DNA of 27,768 nucleotides. Source: Candidatus Egerieousia excrementavium. GTDB lineage: Bacteria > Bacteroidota > Bacteroidia > Bacteroidales > UBA932. This document shows, piece after piece, positions 21,123 through 27,768 of this stretch; position 1 is the stretch's first letter; each line of letters begins with the position of its first letter. The stretch covers positions 1 to 27,768 of the forward strand of contig JADINB010000084.1 in assembly GCA_017694275.1 (NCBI GenBank), written 5' to 3'. The notes beneath the pieces are model-generated. The model searched no databases. It worked only from the letters and a program-made list of their open reading frames with translations, and was not told the origin of the DNA. Both the position numbers and the translations under genes were made by a program.

Positions 21123-21516
21123 CATTACGCCTGCACTCTTTTTTCCCGGCAGGCTTTCTGCCGTTTCTCCTGCAGTACAGGTGGACTGAGACTCCTGCGG
21201 CAATGGCAAGCAGTACAATCTGTATGAGCGGCCTGCCGTGGGCAATTGCAATGCATATTGCCATGCTGCACCACAGCATGACAAGAGTTCTTGCAAGGAT
21301 GGGCGCCGGAATACCTTCCCTTGCAAAATATGAACGGATATAGGGCGCAAGATAGCGGTTGCGCAGAATCATCTTTATGCCGCCTTTTGATGAACGCATA
21401 TAGAGAAATACCGCAAGCAGCAGGAACGGGGTGGTTGGCATCAGCGGCAGGAATATGCCCAGAAATGCCGCTCCTACGCAAATCCATGCAAAGAATATGT
21501 ATATATTTCTGTACAT
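21094..21516 (-). CDS. DUF454 (YbaN-like) small membrane protein
   Basis: A 140-residue inner-membrane protein of the DUF454/YbaN family, function unknown. The family signature is clear near the N-terminus: GAAFLGIFLPLMPTTPFLLL (15-34), followed by RSSKGGIKMILRNRYLAPYIR and a re-entrant pair of hydrophobic spans (about 80-108). The C-terminal 30 residues are strongly basic (HLYCRRNGRKPAGKKECRR), longer than usual for the family, and their last codons are written in antisense to the end of marC. Start is the ATG at 21516. It is divergent from agcS with 60 bp between starts and a candidate -7 element TATCTTTG at 21536-21529. Confidence 0.88.
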   Translation of the reverse strand: MYRNIYIFFAWICVGAAFLGIFLPLMPTTPFLLLAVFLYMRSSKGGIKMILRNRYLAPYIRSYFAREGIPAPILARTLVMLWCSMAICIAIAHGRPLIQIVLLAIAAGVSVHLYCRRNGRKPAGKKECRRNVRRRDLPHS

Positions 21517-21520
21517 TTTT

Positions 21521-21536
21521 TAAATTTGCAAAGATA
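21521..21536. promoter_or_regulatory. Back-to-back -7 elements for agcS (+) and the DUF454 gene (-)
   Basis: TAAATTTG (21521-21528, plus) directly abuts CAAAGATA (21529-21536), which is TATCTTTG on the minus strand. Both fit TAnnTTTG. Neither has a convincing -33 TTTG. The two would place polymerases on overlapping DNA; the plus-strand start would lie near 21534, giving agcS a leader of about 43 bases. Confidence 0.35.
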
Positions 21537-21576
21537 GCTTTATAAAGCTGTACTTTACACTTAAAAACACTGACAG

Positions 21577-22968
21577 ATGGAAACATTCGAAAGGGTAGTG
21601 GGCCAGATAACCGATTTCCTGTGGGGATGGCCCATGATTGTGATGCTGCTTGGCGTCCACATTTTTTTAACAATCCGTTTAAGATTTCCCCAGCTTCAAA
21701 TCTTCAAGGCCATACGCCTTTCTTTCAAGAAAGATCACGGGGCTTCGGGAGACGTGAGCCAGTTCGGGGCGCTTGCAACCTCTTTGGCTGCAACTGTCGG
21801 AACAGGCAATATCGTGGGTGTGGCCACCGCCGTGGCGCTCGGAGGCCCTGGAGCGGTACTCTGGTGCTGGCTTACGGGAGTGTTCGGCATAGCCACAAAA
21901 TATTCCGAAGGTCTGCTGTCGATAAAATACAGGGTGAGAACCGCCGACGGGACAATGCTCGGCGGCCCGATGTATGCGATAGAGCGAGGCCTGAAAGTGA
22001 AATGGCTTGCGGTACTGTTCGCAATCTTTACTGCGGTTGCGGCGCTGGGCATAGGCAACACTGTTCAGGCGAACGCCATTTCCACCATGCTCTCCGAACC
22101 GGGGCTTTTCGGTGAAAACTTCGGTGGTATATCTACGGTGGTATCGGGTCTTGTAATGGCTCTTCTTGTGGCGCTGGTGATAATCTTCGGTGTAAAGGGC
22201 ATAGCAAAGGTCTGTACGGCATTTGTCCCGTTCATGGCAATTTTCTATGTCGTGGGCTGCCTTGTCATAATATTCTTGAACTGGAGCTATATGGGAGAAA
22301 CTGTTTCGGTAATATTCAAGTCTGCCTTCAGCGCACAGGCGGCCGGAGGAGGGTTCATAGGTTCTACGGTCATGATGGCCGCCCGCTATGGCATAGCAAG
22401 AGGGCTTTTCTCAAATGAATCGGGAATGGGGTCGGCACCGATAGTGGCCGCAGCCGCAAAAACCAGAAATCCTGTAAGGCAGGCGCTTGTCTCGTCTACC
22501 GCTACTTTCTGGGATACTGTCGTAATATGTGCGCTTACCGGTCTGGTGCTGGTGAGCAGCATTATCGCACACCCCGACATCTCTTCTTCAGACGGAGCAA
22601 AGCTTACGCAGCTTGCATTCGGGAAAATTCCCTATATAGGCTCCATCATACTTACGGTCGGGCTGGTGACATTTGCCTTTTCCACCATTCTGGGCTGGTC
22701 GTATTATGCAGAGAAGGCCATAGAGTATCTGGCCGGAAAGAAATTCATAAAGGTATACAGAGTGCTGTGGGTGCTGCTTGTCTTTGTAGGCGCGGTTGCA
22801 GACCTCTCACTTGTATGGGACATAGCAGACGGTACCAATGCGCTTATGGCGATACCCAATCTCATATCGCTCGTGCTGTTGAGCGGCGTGATTGTGGCCG
22901 AGACCAGAAAATATCTTTGGAACAAGAGACTCGACGATACCGACGATACAGAAATCCCCCAGATATAG
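21577..22968 (+). CDS. Sodium:alanine (amino acid carrier) symporter, AgcS family
   Basis: A 463-residue inner-membrane transporter of the alanine-or-glycine:cation symporter family, taking up small amino acids with sodium. The signature region is present in full: FGALATSLAATVGTGNIVG (63-81), ALGGPGAVLWCWLTGVFG, YSEGLLSIKYR, LGGPMYAIERGL, and later FSNESGMGSAPIVAAAAKT. About 10-11 spans are visible and the protein ends in an acidic tail (DDTDDTEIPQI). Length is standard. Whether alanine or glycine is preferred cannot be read. It stands alone as a transcription unit, with a candidate -7 element upstream and a strong intrinsic terminator 14 bases after its stop. Confidence 0.95.
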   Translation: METFERVVGQITDFLWGWPMIVMLLGVHIFLTIRLRFPQLQIFKAIRLSFKKDHGASGDVSQFGALATSLAATVGTGNIVGVATAVALGGPGAVLWCWLTGVFGIATKYSEGLLSIKYRVRTADGTMLGGPMYAIERGLKVKWLAVLFAIFTAVAALGIGNTVQANAISTMLSEPGLFGENFGGISTVVSGLVMALLVALVIIFGVKGIAKVCTAFVPFMAIFYVVGCLVIIFLNWSYMGETVSVIFKSAFSAQAAGGGFIGSTVMMAARYGIARGLFSNESGMGSAPIVAAAAKTRNPVRQALVSSTATFWDTVVICALTGLVLVSSIIAHPDISSSDGAKLTQLAFGKIPYIGSIILTVGLVTFAFSTILGWSYYAEKAIEYLAGKKFIKVYRVLWVLLVFVGAVADLSLVWDIADGTNALMAIPNLISLVLLSGVIVAETRKYLWNKRLDDTDDTEIPQI

Positions 22969-22982
22969 TTCAGGCATCATAC

Positions 22983-23026
22983 AAATCAAGGTGCATCAAC
23001 ATCTCTGACGCACCTTGATTTTTTTT
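22983..23026 (+). terminator. Rho-independent terminator of agcS
   Basis: AAATCAAGGTGC (22983-22994) pairs perfectly over 12 bases with GCACCTTGATTT (23010-23021) around a 15-base loop, and the T-run 23019-23026 follows. It lies 14 bases after the agcS stop. On the other strand it follows the M49 peptidase gene but has only a short T-run, so it would work weakly in that direction. Confidence 0.92.
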
Positions 23027-23077
23027 GCCACGATCTATCATCCGGCACCTGTATCGCATTTACAGCGGGAACAGGCC

Positions 23078-25108
23078 TCAATCCTCGAAAGAGTATTTTT
23101 CGCCATACTCGAGCATCTGTTTCAGATAGTTGTCGTTGTATACGATTTTATAATCCGTTACGTTGCCCTTTTTGTCTGTTACGGGTACGATGTCGGGATT
23201 GATGAATCCCTTGTATGGTTTGAGGTTGAGCGAAGCATAACGCTCCAGAACCTCTTTGTGCAGCTGGCTGTCGATGTTCACAGCATAGGTCTCTATGAGT
23301 TTTTTGCCAGCCTGATAATCTCCTTCAGATTTTATTCTCTGTATCTCCTTGAGCAATTCTGCGTACAGGGCGCGCAGAGCGGGATAGTCGTTTATTATGA
23401 AATAGGTCTTTCCGTCTCTTGCAATCTTCTCTATTACATCTTTTTCAGCACCTGTCTTTTCCTTGAGACCGTTTTCATAACACCACTCTGCAATGAGTTT
23501 CCTGTTCTGCATGTGGGCTTCGGTATTGGTCTTGCCCAGCTCAACCCTTGAGAACTGTGTGAAGAGGCCGTTTACGGTCTGGCTGAGATATTCTGCCTTG
23601 TAGGCCTCGCTGTCGGGAAGTATCCCGAGCTCCACCAGCTTGGGGTCTGCAAGATAGTAGAGGGCAAAAAGGTCTGCCCTTGCCTCTTCCAGGGCGGAGT
23701 TGAACTCTCCGAGAGCAGTAGAGGAGACACCAGGCAAAAGCTGGCCTGAGCCATGTCCGAGACACTCGTGCAGGTCTGTGTGGACATAGTCTGTAAGGTC
23801 TCTGTATTTTTTAATCAGGTCTATATCTTCCTGGCTGTAGTAGAATTCGGTAGTCATGCTCTTGGGTGCCTCTTCGGCCGCCTTGTTGTATGCATCGGTT
23901 ATGTTGGCAATGGTGACAGACTTTGAACCGTAGTCTTTCCTTATCCAGTTGGCATTGGGGAGGTTGATTCCGATAGGTGTATACGGGTAACAGTCTCCCG
24001 CAAGGCATGCGACTGTTATCACCTTTGCCGAAACTCCCTTGACCTTTTCTTTCTTGAAGCGGGGGTCTACCGGTGAATTGTCTTCAAACCACTGGGCGTT
24101 GGCACTTATGATTTCTGTCCTTTCCGAGTCTTTGATATCCTTGAAGTTTACAAGCCCTTCCCATGTGGCTTTCCTTCCGAGAGGGTCGTTATAGTCTTCA
24201 ACGAACCCGTTTACAAAGTCTACAATCGAAGCGGTGTCCTGAACCCATGCAACGTTGTATTCGTCCCAGGTTTCCAGCGATCCGGTAGTATAGTATTCTA
24301 TGAGTTTGTCAATACAGGTGACCTGAGCCTGGTTTTCTGCAAAATCCCTTGCCTTTTCAAGGTGCATTACAATCTGTCCTAAGGTCTTGCCGTAGCGTCC
24401 TCCAATCTTGTAAACCTCCTCCTTTATAACACCGTTCTCCTTTACGAGCCTGCTGTTCAGGCCGTATGATATGGGAGTGGTGTCTTTGAGATCTTCCATT
24501 CTCGCGTAGAAGCTGTCGGCCTCCTCTCTTGTAATGTCTCCGCTATAGAAGTTTACGGCAGAATTGAGAAGCAGGTCTCCATCTTTGCCCACATGCTTGC
24601 GCCATGCGTAGAGCTCCTTGTCGTAGATTACCGGCAGCAGCTCTGCTGCAAGCATTTCCTGTCCGGTTTCTGTCATAAGGCCTGCAAAGTACTCCCTGCT
24701 GCATTCGGGAATGAATTTTTCCTCACCATAGTGGTGATGAATGCCGTTGCTGAAGAATACGCGCTTTGCATAGACCAGAAAGTCCTGATAATCCTTGCAG
24801 AGGGTGTCTCCGTCATACTCACGTATGATTTTCTCGAGCATCTTCCTTATTTTAAGGTTATATTTGAAATTCTGGTCGAAGATAATGTCCCTGCCGCATT
24901 TTGCAGCTTCGCTCAGATGATAGATATAGGCTTTCTGCTGCAGGGAAAGGTCTTCCCAGCCCGGAACCCTGTATCTTAAAATCTGCAAGTCTGCAAATTC
25001 GTCTACAACATACTTGAAATCCCCTGCGGATTCGCTTTTCTGCCCACCGCACGACGAAAGTAACAGTGAGACGCTGCAAAAAATAGTCATGATTCTTGTA
25101 CTTTTCAT
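23078..25108 (-). CDS. Dipeptidyl peptidase III-like metallopeptidase (family M49), lipoprotein
   Basis: Zinc exopeptidase that releases dipeptides from the N-terminus of oligopeptides. The 676 residues carry a lipoprotein signal MKSTRIMTIFCSVSLLLSSC with lipid-anchor Cys20, which places it in the periplasm or at the outer membrane, unlike the cytosolic eukaryotic enzyme. The zinc motif is HECLGH (His447, Glu448, His452) and the second motif EEARAD (474-479) supplies the third ligand, Glu475. The Cys inside HECLGH is the variant known from Bacteroides thetaiotaomicron DPP III. Length is close to that of the Bacteroides enzyme. It follows the phosphoesterase-propeller gene by 29 bp with no promoter seen, so it is probably the last gene of that operon. 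Confidence 0.95.
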   Translation of the reverse strand: MKSTRIMTIFCSVSLLLSSCGGQKSESAGDFKYVVDEFADLQILRYRVPGWEDLSLQQKAYIYHLSEAAKCGRDIIFDQNFKYNLKIRKMLEKIIREYDGDTLCKDYQDFLVYAKRVFFSNGIHHHYGEEKFIPECSREYFAGLMTETGQEMLAAELLPVIYDKELYAWRKHVGKDGDLLLNSAVNFYSGDITREEADSFYARMEDLKDTTPISYGLNSRLVKENGVIKEEVYKIGGRYGKTLGQIVMHLEKARDFAENQAQVTCIDKLIEYYTTGSLETWDEYNVAWVQDTASIVDFVNGFVEDYNDPLGRKATWEGLVNFKDIKDSERTEIISANAQWFEDNSPVDPRFKKEKVKGVSAKVITVACLAGDCYPYTPIGINLPNANWIRKDYGSKSVTIANITDAYNKAAEEAPKSMTTEFYYSQEDIDLIKKYRDLTDYVHTDLHECLGHGSGQLLPGVSSTALGEFNSALEEARADLFALYYLADPKLVELGILPDSEAYKAEYLSQTVNGLFTQFSRVELGKTNTEAHMQNRKLIAEWCYENGLKEKTGAEKDVIEKIARDGKTYFIINDYPALRALYAELLKEIQRIKSEGDYQAGKKLIETYAVNIDSQLHKEVLERYASLNLKPYKGFINPDIVPVTDKKGNVTDYKIVYNDNYLKQMLEYGEKYSFED

Positions 25109-25137
25109 ATATCAGTTTGTTTGGATTTGCAATCAAT

Positions 25138-27003
25138 TCAAAATTCAAGGCATACGACAGTGCCGTCCATACAGTTTGCAATGAGCCTGTTTTTGCCTGC
25201 ATTGCAAAGCGATGTCACGGCCGAGTGCGAAAGCTTGCGGCTCCATTCCGTTACGCTTCCGTCTTTGCGGACGGCATGTATGGTGCCTGATTCGGTCGGG
25301 ATAAATAGAAACTGTGCCCCGCACTCTATGTTCGTGGGGACAAAATCACTTTTGTAAGGCATTTCCAGACTCCACAGCGGAGAATATCTGCCCGATGAAA
25401 TGTCTGCTGCGGTTACGCTTCCCCTGGTCCCCTTTATATAGACGGTTTTCATGTCGGAGGAAATACCCATGGATTCCCGCCCGGCAGCCTGGTCCGAGGC
25501 CCATAGAATCTGGCCGTCGGCAGGGTTGAAGGCGCGCAGGAAGTTGTCTGAACTCAGAACCACGACCTGTGAGCATCTATTTCCATCTGCCATATACGGC
25601 ACTACCTGGGGCCAGCATGCTCCCGGAGAGAAATATCTGCCTTTTCCGGTGTCGAATTCCCATACGACTTTGCCGCTTCTGCGGTCTATGGCGTAGAACT
25701 TGGCTCCCCACGTGCCAATGTAGACATTCTTGCTGTCTGTTGCAGGCTTTGCCTCAATATAGCCTGAAAGGCCGCCGCACTCCCATACCAGAGTGCCGTT
25801 TTCAAGGTCTATGGCATGAAACTTACCGTTTCCGCTGCCTGTATATACAATCCCGTCTGCAACGGCGGGGGTAGCCACAATGGGGTATCCGGTATCATAT
25901 TTCCATATCAGGTTGCCCTCTTCAAGGCCGACGGCATAGACATATCCGTCGCAGGAGGTTATGATTACGGTATCTCCAGATATACAGGGGGTGGAGAAAA
26001 TCTTGTTCCCGCTTTTGAGGCTCCATAAAGGCTTTCCGTTTTCCGCATTTACTGCATGCACCTCTCCGGCAGTGTTGGTGTAGATATAGGTGGCGCCGCT
26101 TATGGCACCGCGTGAAGCTATATCTGCCACGTCACATATTTTCCATATCTCCCGTACCTGAGGAAATTTTGCGTTTATTGAGAAGTCTGGCGCAGGGATG
26201 CCCTTTTTGCCGCTCTCCTGAGCCATCTCCAGAGCGATTGCATGCCATATTGGTCTTGTCTCCCGCTTTATTGTCCTTTCGCGGAAACTTATGGTGTCGT
26301 TTTCTATTGTCACTATGTTGTAGCCTCCGGCGGGGTCAGACCGGCGCAGGGTTGAGCGCCCTATTACACCTGGAATGCCGCCGGCATCGTAAGCCCTGTT
26401 TACATGCAGATGCCCCGACAGTACACATTTTATATTGCCTTTGGCAAGAATCTGTGATATTTCATGGGCATTGCAGAGGCTTTCGTCTATGGGAAAATGG
26501 TTTATGAATATGACAGGGCATTGTGCAGGGGTTGCGGTAATGACTGAATCAAGCCATACAAGCTCTTCGCGCGGAATCTGCGGTGGCCCCATGCGCAGGG
26601 CCGGACCGGCCCCGCATCCTATGAAGCGGAACCCTTTTATGTCTGTACAGAAATGTGTCGGCCCAAGCAGCCTTTCAAAGGCCGTGCAACCGTTTTCGCT
26701 CCAGTTTACGTCATGGTTGCCGGTTGTCATCAAGTATGGCCTGTCAAGTTCCCGGAGCAGAGTGTCAAGCATCATGAATTCGCGTGTGTCTCCAAATTCG
26801 GTCAGGTCTCCGCTCAAGACAACAAAATCTATCTGGGGATTGTTGTTTATATCTTCTATCGCATCGCTGAAATCCTCCCTTGCGTATGCAAACGAGTTGA
26901 GGTGGATGTCGCTGAGCCATGCAAAGGTAATCTTCACTCCGTTTTCGGCACGGCAGGCCAGAGAGGCCAGCAGGAGCAGGGCCGCAAGCACTGTTCTTCT
27001 CAT
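25138..27003 (-). CDS. Exported calcineurin-like phosphoesterase fused to a PQQ-like beta-propeller
   Basis: A 621-residue exported protein with two parts. After a signal peptide (about 1-19) the phosphoesterase domain has all metal motifs: SDIH (Asp32, His34), SGDLTE (Asp66), TGNHD (Asn96, His97), INHFP (His169) and SGHLH (His198, His200). From about residue 300 there is a PQQ/WD-like propeller with repeated blades such as VHAVNAENGKPLWSL, VYAVGLEEGNLIWKY, FHAIDLENGTLVWEC, FYAIDRRSGKVVWEF and LRAFNPADGQILWAS. The domain order suggests a periplasmic or surface phosphatase whose propeller binds a partner or substrate. Substrate is unknown; the residues for PQQ binding are not evident, so the propeller is probably structural. 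It overlaps the upstream 115-residue gene by ATGA. There is no proper lipobox. Confidence 0.9.
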   Translation of the reverse strand: MRRTVLAALLLLASLACRAENGVKITFAWLSDIHLNSFAYAREDFSDAIEDINNNPQIDFVVLSGDLTEFGDTREFMMLDTLLRELDRPYLMTTGNHDVNWSENGCTAFERLLGPTHFCTDIKGFRFIGCGAGPALRMGPPQIPREELVWLDSVITATPAQCPVIFINHFPIDESLCNAHEISQILAKGNIKCVLSGHLHVNRAYDAGGIPGVIGRSTLRRSDPAGGYNIVTIENDTISFRERTIKRETRPIWHAIALEMAQESGKKGIPAPDFSINAKFPQVREIWKICDVADIASRGAISGATYIYTNTAGEVHAVNAENGKPLWSLKSGNKIFSTPCISGDTVIITSCDGYVYAVGLEEGNLIWKYDTGYPIVATPAVADGIVYTGSGNGKFHAIDLENGTLVWECGGLSGYIEAKPATDSKNVYIGTWGAKFYAIDRRSGKVVWEFDTGKGRYFSPGACWPQVVPYMADGNRCSQVVVLSSDNFLRAFNPADGQILWASDQAAGRESMGISSDMKTVYIKGTRGSVTAADISSGRYSPLWSLEMPYKSDFVPTNIECGAQFLFIPTESGTIHAVRKDGSVTEWSRKLSHSAVTSLCNAGKNRLIANCMDGTVVCLEF

Positions 27004-27347
27004 TTGTTTTCCTCCGGAGCCTTGTTTTCGCCTGTTGCGTTATCTTCTTCTGCTTCTGTCTTTTCCGCTGCCATGGCGGCAGCCTTGCGGTTTTTCCATG
27101 CATCGCGCAGCTTTATTGCCATATCGCGGATGTAATCGTAGGCGGTTGCCATGTATTTGCCAAGGAATCTGAGTGAATAGAGCCTTGAAACAATCCTGCT
27201 CAGAACCGTGAGCGGGCTGAAGTATGATTTGAGCGCACCGTACCGGTCTGCAAGTTCAATCTCCTTGAGTTCAATCTTGTATTTGAGTTCAATCTGTGCA
27301 GTCTTCAACTGCTCGAACGTGGTTATGGAACTGTAATCTGTTGACAT
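27000..27347 (-). CDS. Hypothetical protein, YqjK-like position, coupled to a holin-III/YqjE-like gene
   Basis: A 115-residue protein that I do not recognise by domain. Residues about 10-36 form a charged helix (EQLKTAQIELKYKIELKE), followed by a segment LTVLSRIVSRLYSLRF and a basic stretch, and then an Ala/Glu/Lys-rich tail (KAAAMAAEKTEAEED) that is probably disordered. There is no signal peptide and no true membrane span, but an amphipathic membrane-surface helix is possible around 45-62. It begins 3 bp after the holin-like gene and ends in an ATGA overlap with the phosphoesterase gene. In size and place it resembles YqjK, the partner of YqjE in E. coli, but that comparison rests on context, not on alignment. 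Confidence 0.7.
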   Translation of the reverse strand: MSTDYSSITTFEQLKTAQIELKYKIELKEIELADRYGALKSYFSPLTVLSRIVSRLYSLRFLGKYMATAYDYIRDMAIKLRDAWKNRKAAAMAAEKTEAEEDNATGENKAPEENK

Positions 27348-27350
27348 GAC

Positions 27351-27719
27351 TTACCGTTTGTTGTTGTTTTCGTTAAAGAGAAGTTGTATGAAAAATCTTA
27401 CGAGCCTGTTTATGAACAGTCTGTCTCTAAAGAGATACAATATTGCAAATATGATTACAAAGAGCATCCCGACAGCAAGGAACCCGAGAATGTCTGAGCC
27501 GAATTGCTCACCGAGGAAAAATGCAAGCGAGAGGCCGAGCAGCAGCAGCGCTATTACGATTATGAGAGCGGCCAGAAAAATATAGATGATTTTGCTGCAC
27601 AGGAGCGACAGCCCTTCAACCCCTTTGAGCTTGAGCTCGTCAATTTTCAGTGCAACATATTCTTTTACAGATGAAATCATCTCATCCGCAGCGGTTCTGT
27701 CTTGAGCGTTCTCTTCCAT
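27351..27719 (-). CDS. Holin-superfamily-III/YqjE-like two-span membrane protein
   Basis: A 122-residue membrane protein of the type annotated in Bacteroidota as phage holin family (Phage_holin_3_6/YqjE-like). A charged N-terminal amphipathic part (about 12-36, ISSVKEYVALKIDELKL) precedes two spans at about 44-69 and 77-97, followed by a basic loop FRDRLFINRLVRFF and a short polar tail. There are no phage genes near it, so the family name should not be read as evidence for lysis; such proteins are common chromosomal genes and YqjE-type members associate with stress-linked membrane proteins such as ElaB/YqjD. It is the first gene of the run ending with the M49 peptidase. Start is the ATG at 27719. 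Confidence 0.82.
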   Translation of the reverse strand: MEENAQDRTAADEMISSVKEYVALKIDELKLKGVEGLSLLCSKIIYIFLAALIIVIALLLLGLSLAFFLGEQFGSDILGFLAVGMLFVIIFAILYLFRDRLFINRLVRFFIQLLFNENNNKR

Positions 27720-27744
27720 GGCTAAAATTTAAAGTATCGACAGA

Positions 27745-27752
27745 CAAATATA
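27745..27752 (-). promoter_or_regulatory. Candidate -7 element of the holin-like operon
   Basis: TATATTTG on the minus strand fits TAnnTTTG and lies about 25 bases before the holin-like ATG. Its -33 partner would be beyond the window edge (around 27772), so it cannot be checked here. Confidence 0.35.
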
Positions 27753-27768
27753 TGTTTTTTTTCCTACT

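Noticed and set aside
20541..21350. Long minus-strand frame across marC
   Set aside because: Low-complexity, Tyr/His/Cys-rich antisense translation with no domain; marC on the plus strand has the full family signature.
27351..27719. Holin-family name as evidence of a prophage
   Set aside because: No phage structural, lysis or integrase gene is near; this family is common on Bacteroidota chromosomes beside housekeeping genes.
1..27768. CRISPR array, tRNA or insertion sequence
   Set aside because: All gaps between genes are under about 215 bp and none shows regularly spaced repeats, cloverleaf-like sequence or terminal inverted repeats with a transposase.

Overview
The window looks like an ordinary chromosomal segment of a Bacteroidota bacterium, most likely order Bacteroidales. 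The evidence is the parA-parB-DUF5683-LysM transglycosylase gene order, a 58-residue Hc1-like histone, a PCMD-domain protein, a HECLGH-type family M49 peptidase, and several intergenic copies of the phylum's -7 element TAnnTTTG. No transposase, integrase, CRISPR array, tRNA or rRNA was seen. I cannot name a genus.

Layout. 1-212 is AT-rich and holds no recognisable gene. 213-764 (-) is hpt (purine salvage), divergent from purE (846-1358, +, de novo purine synthesis); their candidate promoters overlap. 1423-3384 (+) encodes a secreted or outer-membrane protein with an N-terminal helix-hairpin-helix repeat and a predicted beta-barrel. It converges with a four-gene minus-strand operon (7700 to 3381): parA, parB, a duplicated DUF5683 membrane protein and an MltD-like lytic transglycosylase. 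7820-8788 (+) is a lipid kinase that starts at TTG. It converges with alr.

A long minus-strand run from 17892 to 8795 is devoted to the envelope. In transcription order it contains a PCMD lipoprotein/exported protein, a POTRA-less Omp85-type barrel, an EptA-like phosphoethanolamine transferase, a DPM1/ArnC-like GT2, a tandem LAB_N membrane protein, an ArnT-like GT39, a CapI/LspL-type UDP-glucuronate 4-epimerase, and alr (probably with its own promoter). From EptA to the epimerase the gaps are 14 bp or less or ATGA overlaps. Together the last four glyco-genes look like a pathway that makes UDP-galacturonate, loads it on a polyprenyl phosphate and transfers it to a periplasmic acceptor such as lipid A.

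Divergent from that run, 17938-20258 (+) encodes an M6-family metalloprotease and a small lipoprotein joined by an ATGA overlap. A small histone-like gene (-) and marC (+) then share an almost symmetric bidirectional promoter. marC overlaps the 3' end of a YbaN-like DUF454 gene by 29 bp. agcS (+) ends at a clear intrinsic terminator. The last block (27719 to 23078, -) is a probable operon of a holin-III/YqjE-like membrane protein, a 115-residue partner, an exported calcineurin phosphoesterase fused to a PQQ-like propeller, and an M49 dipeptidyl peptidase III lipoprotein.
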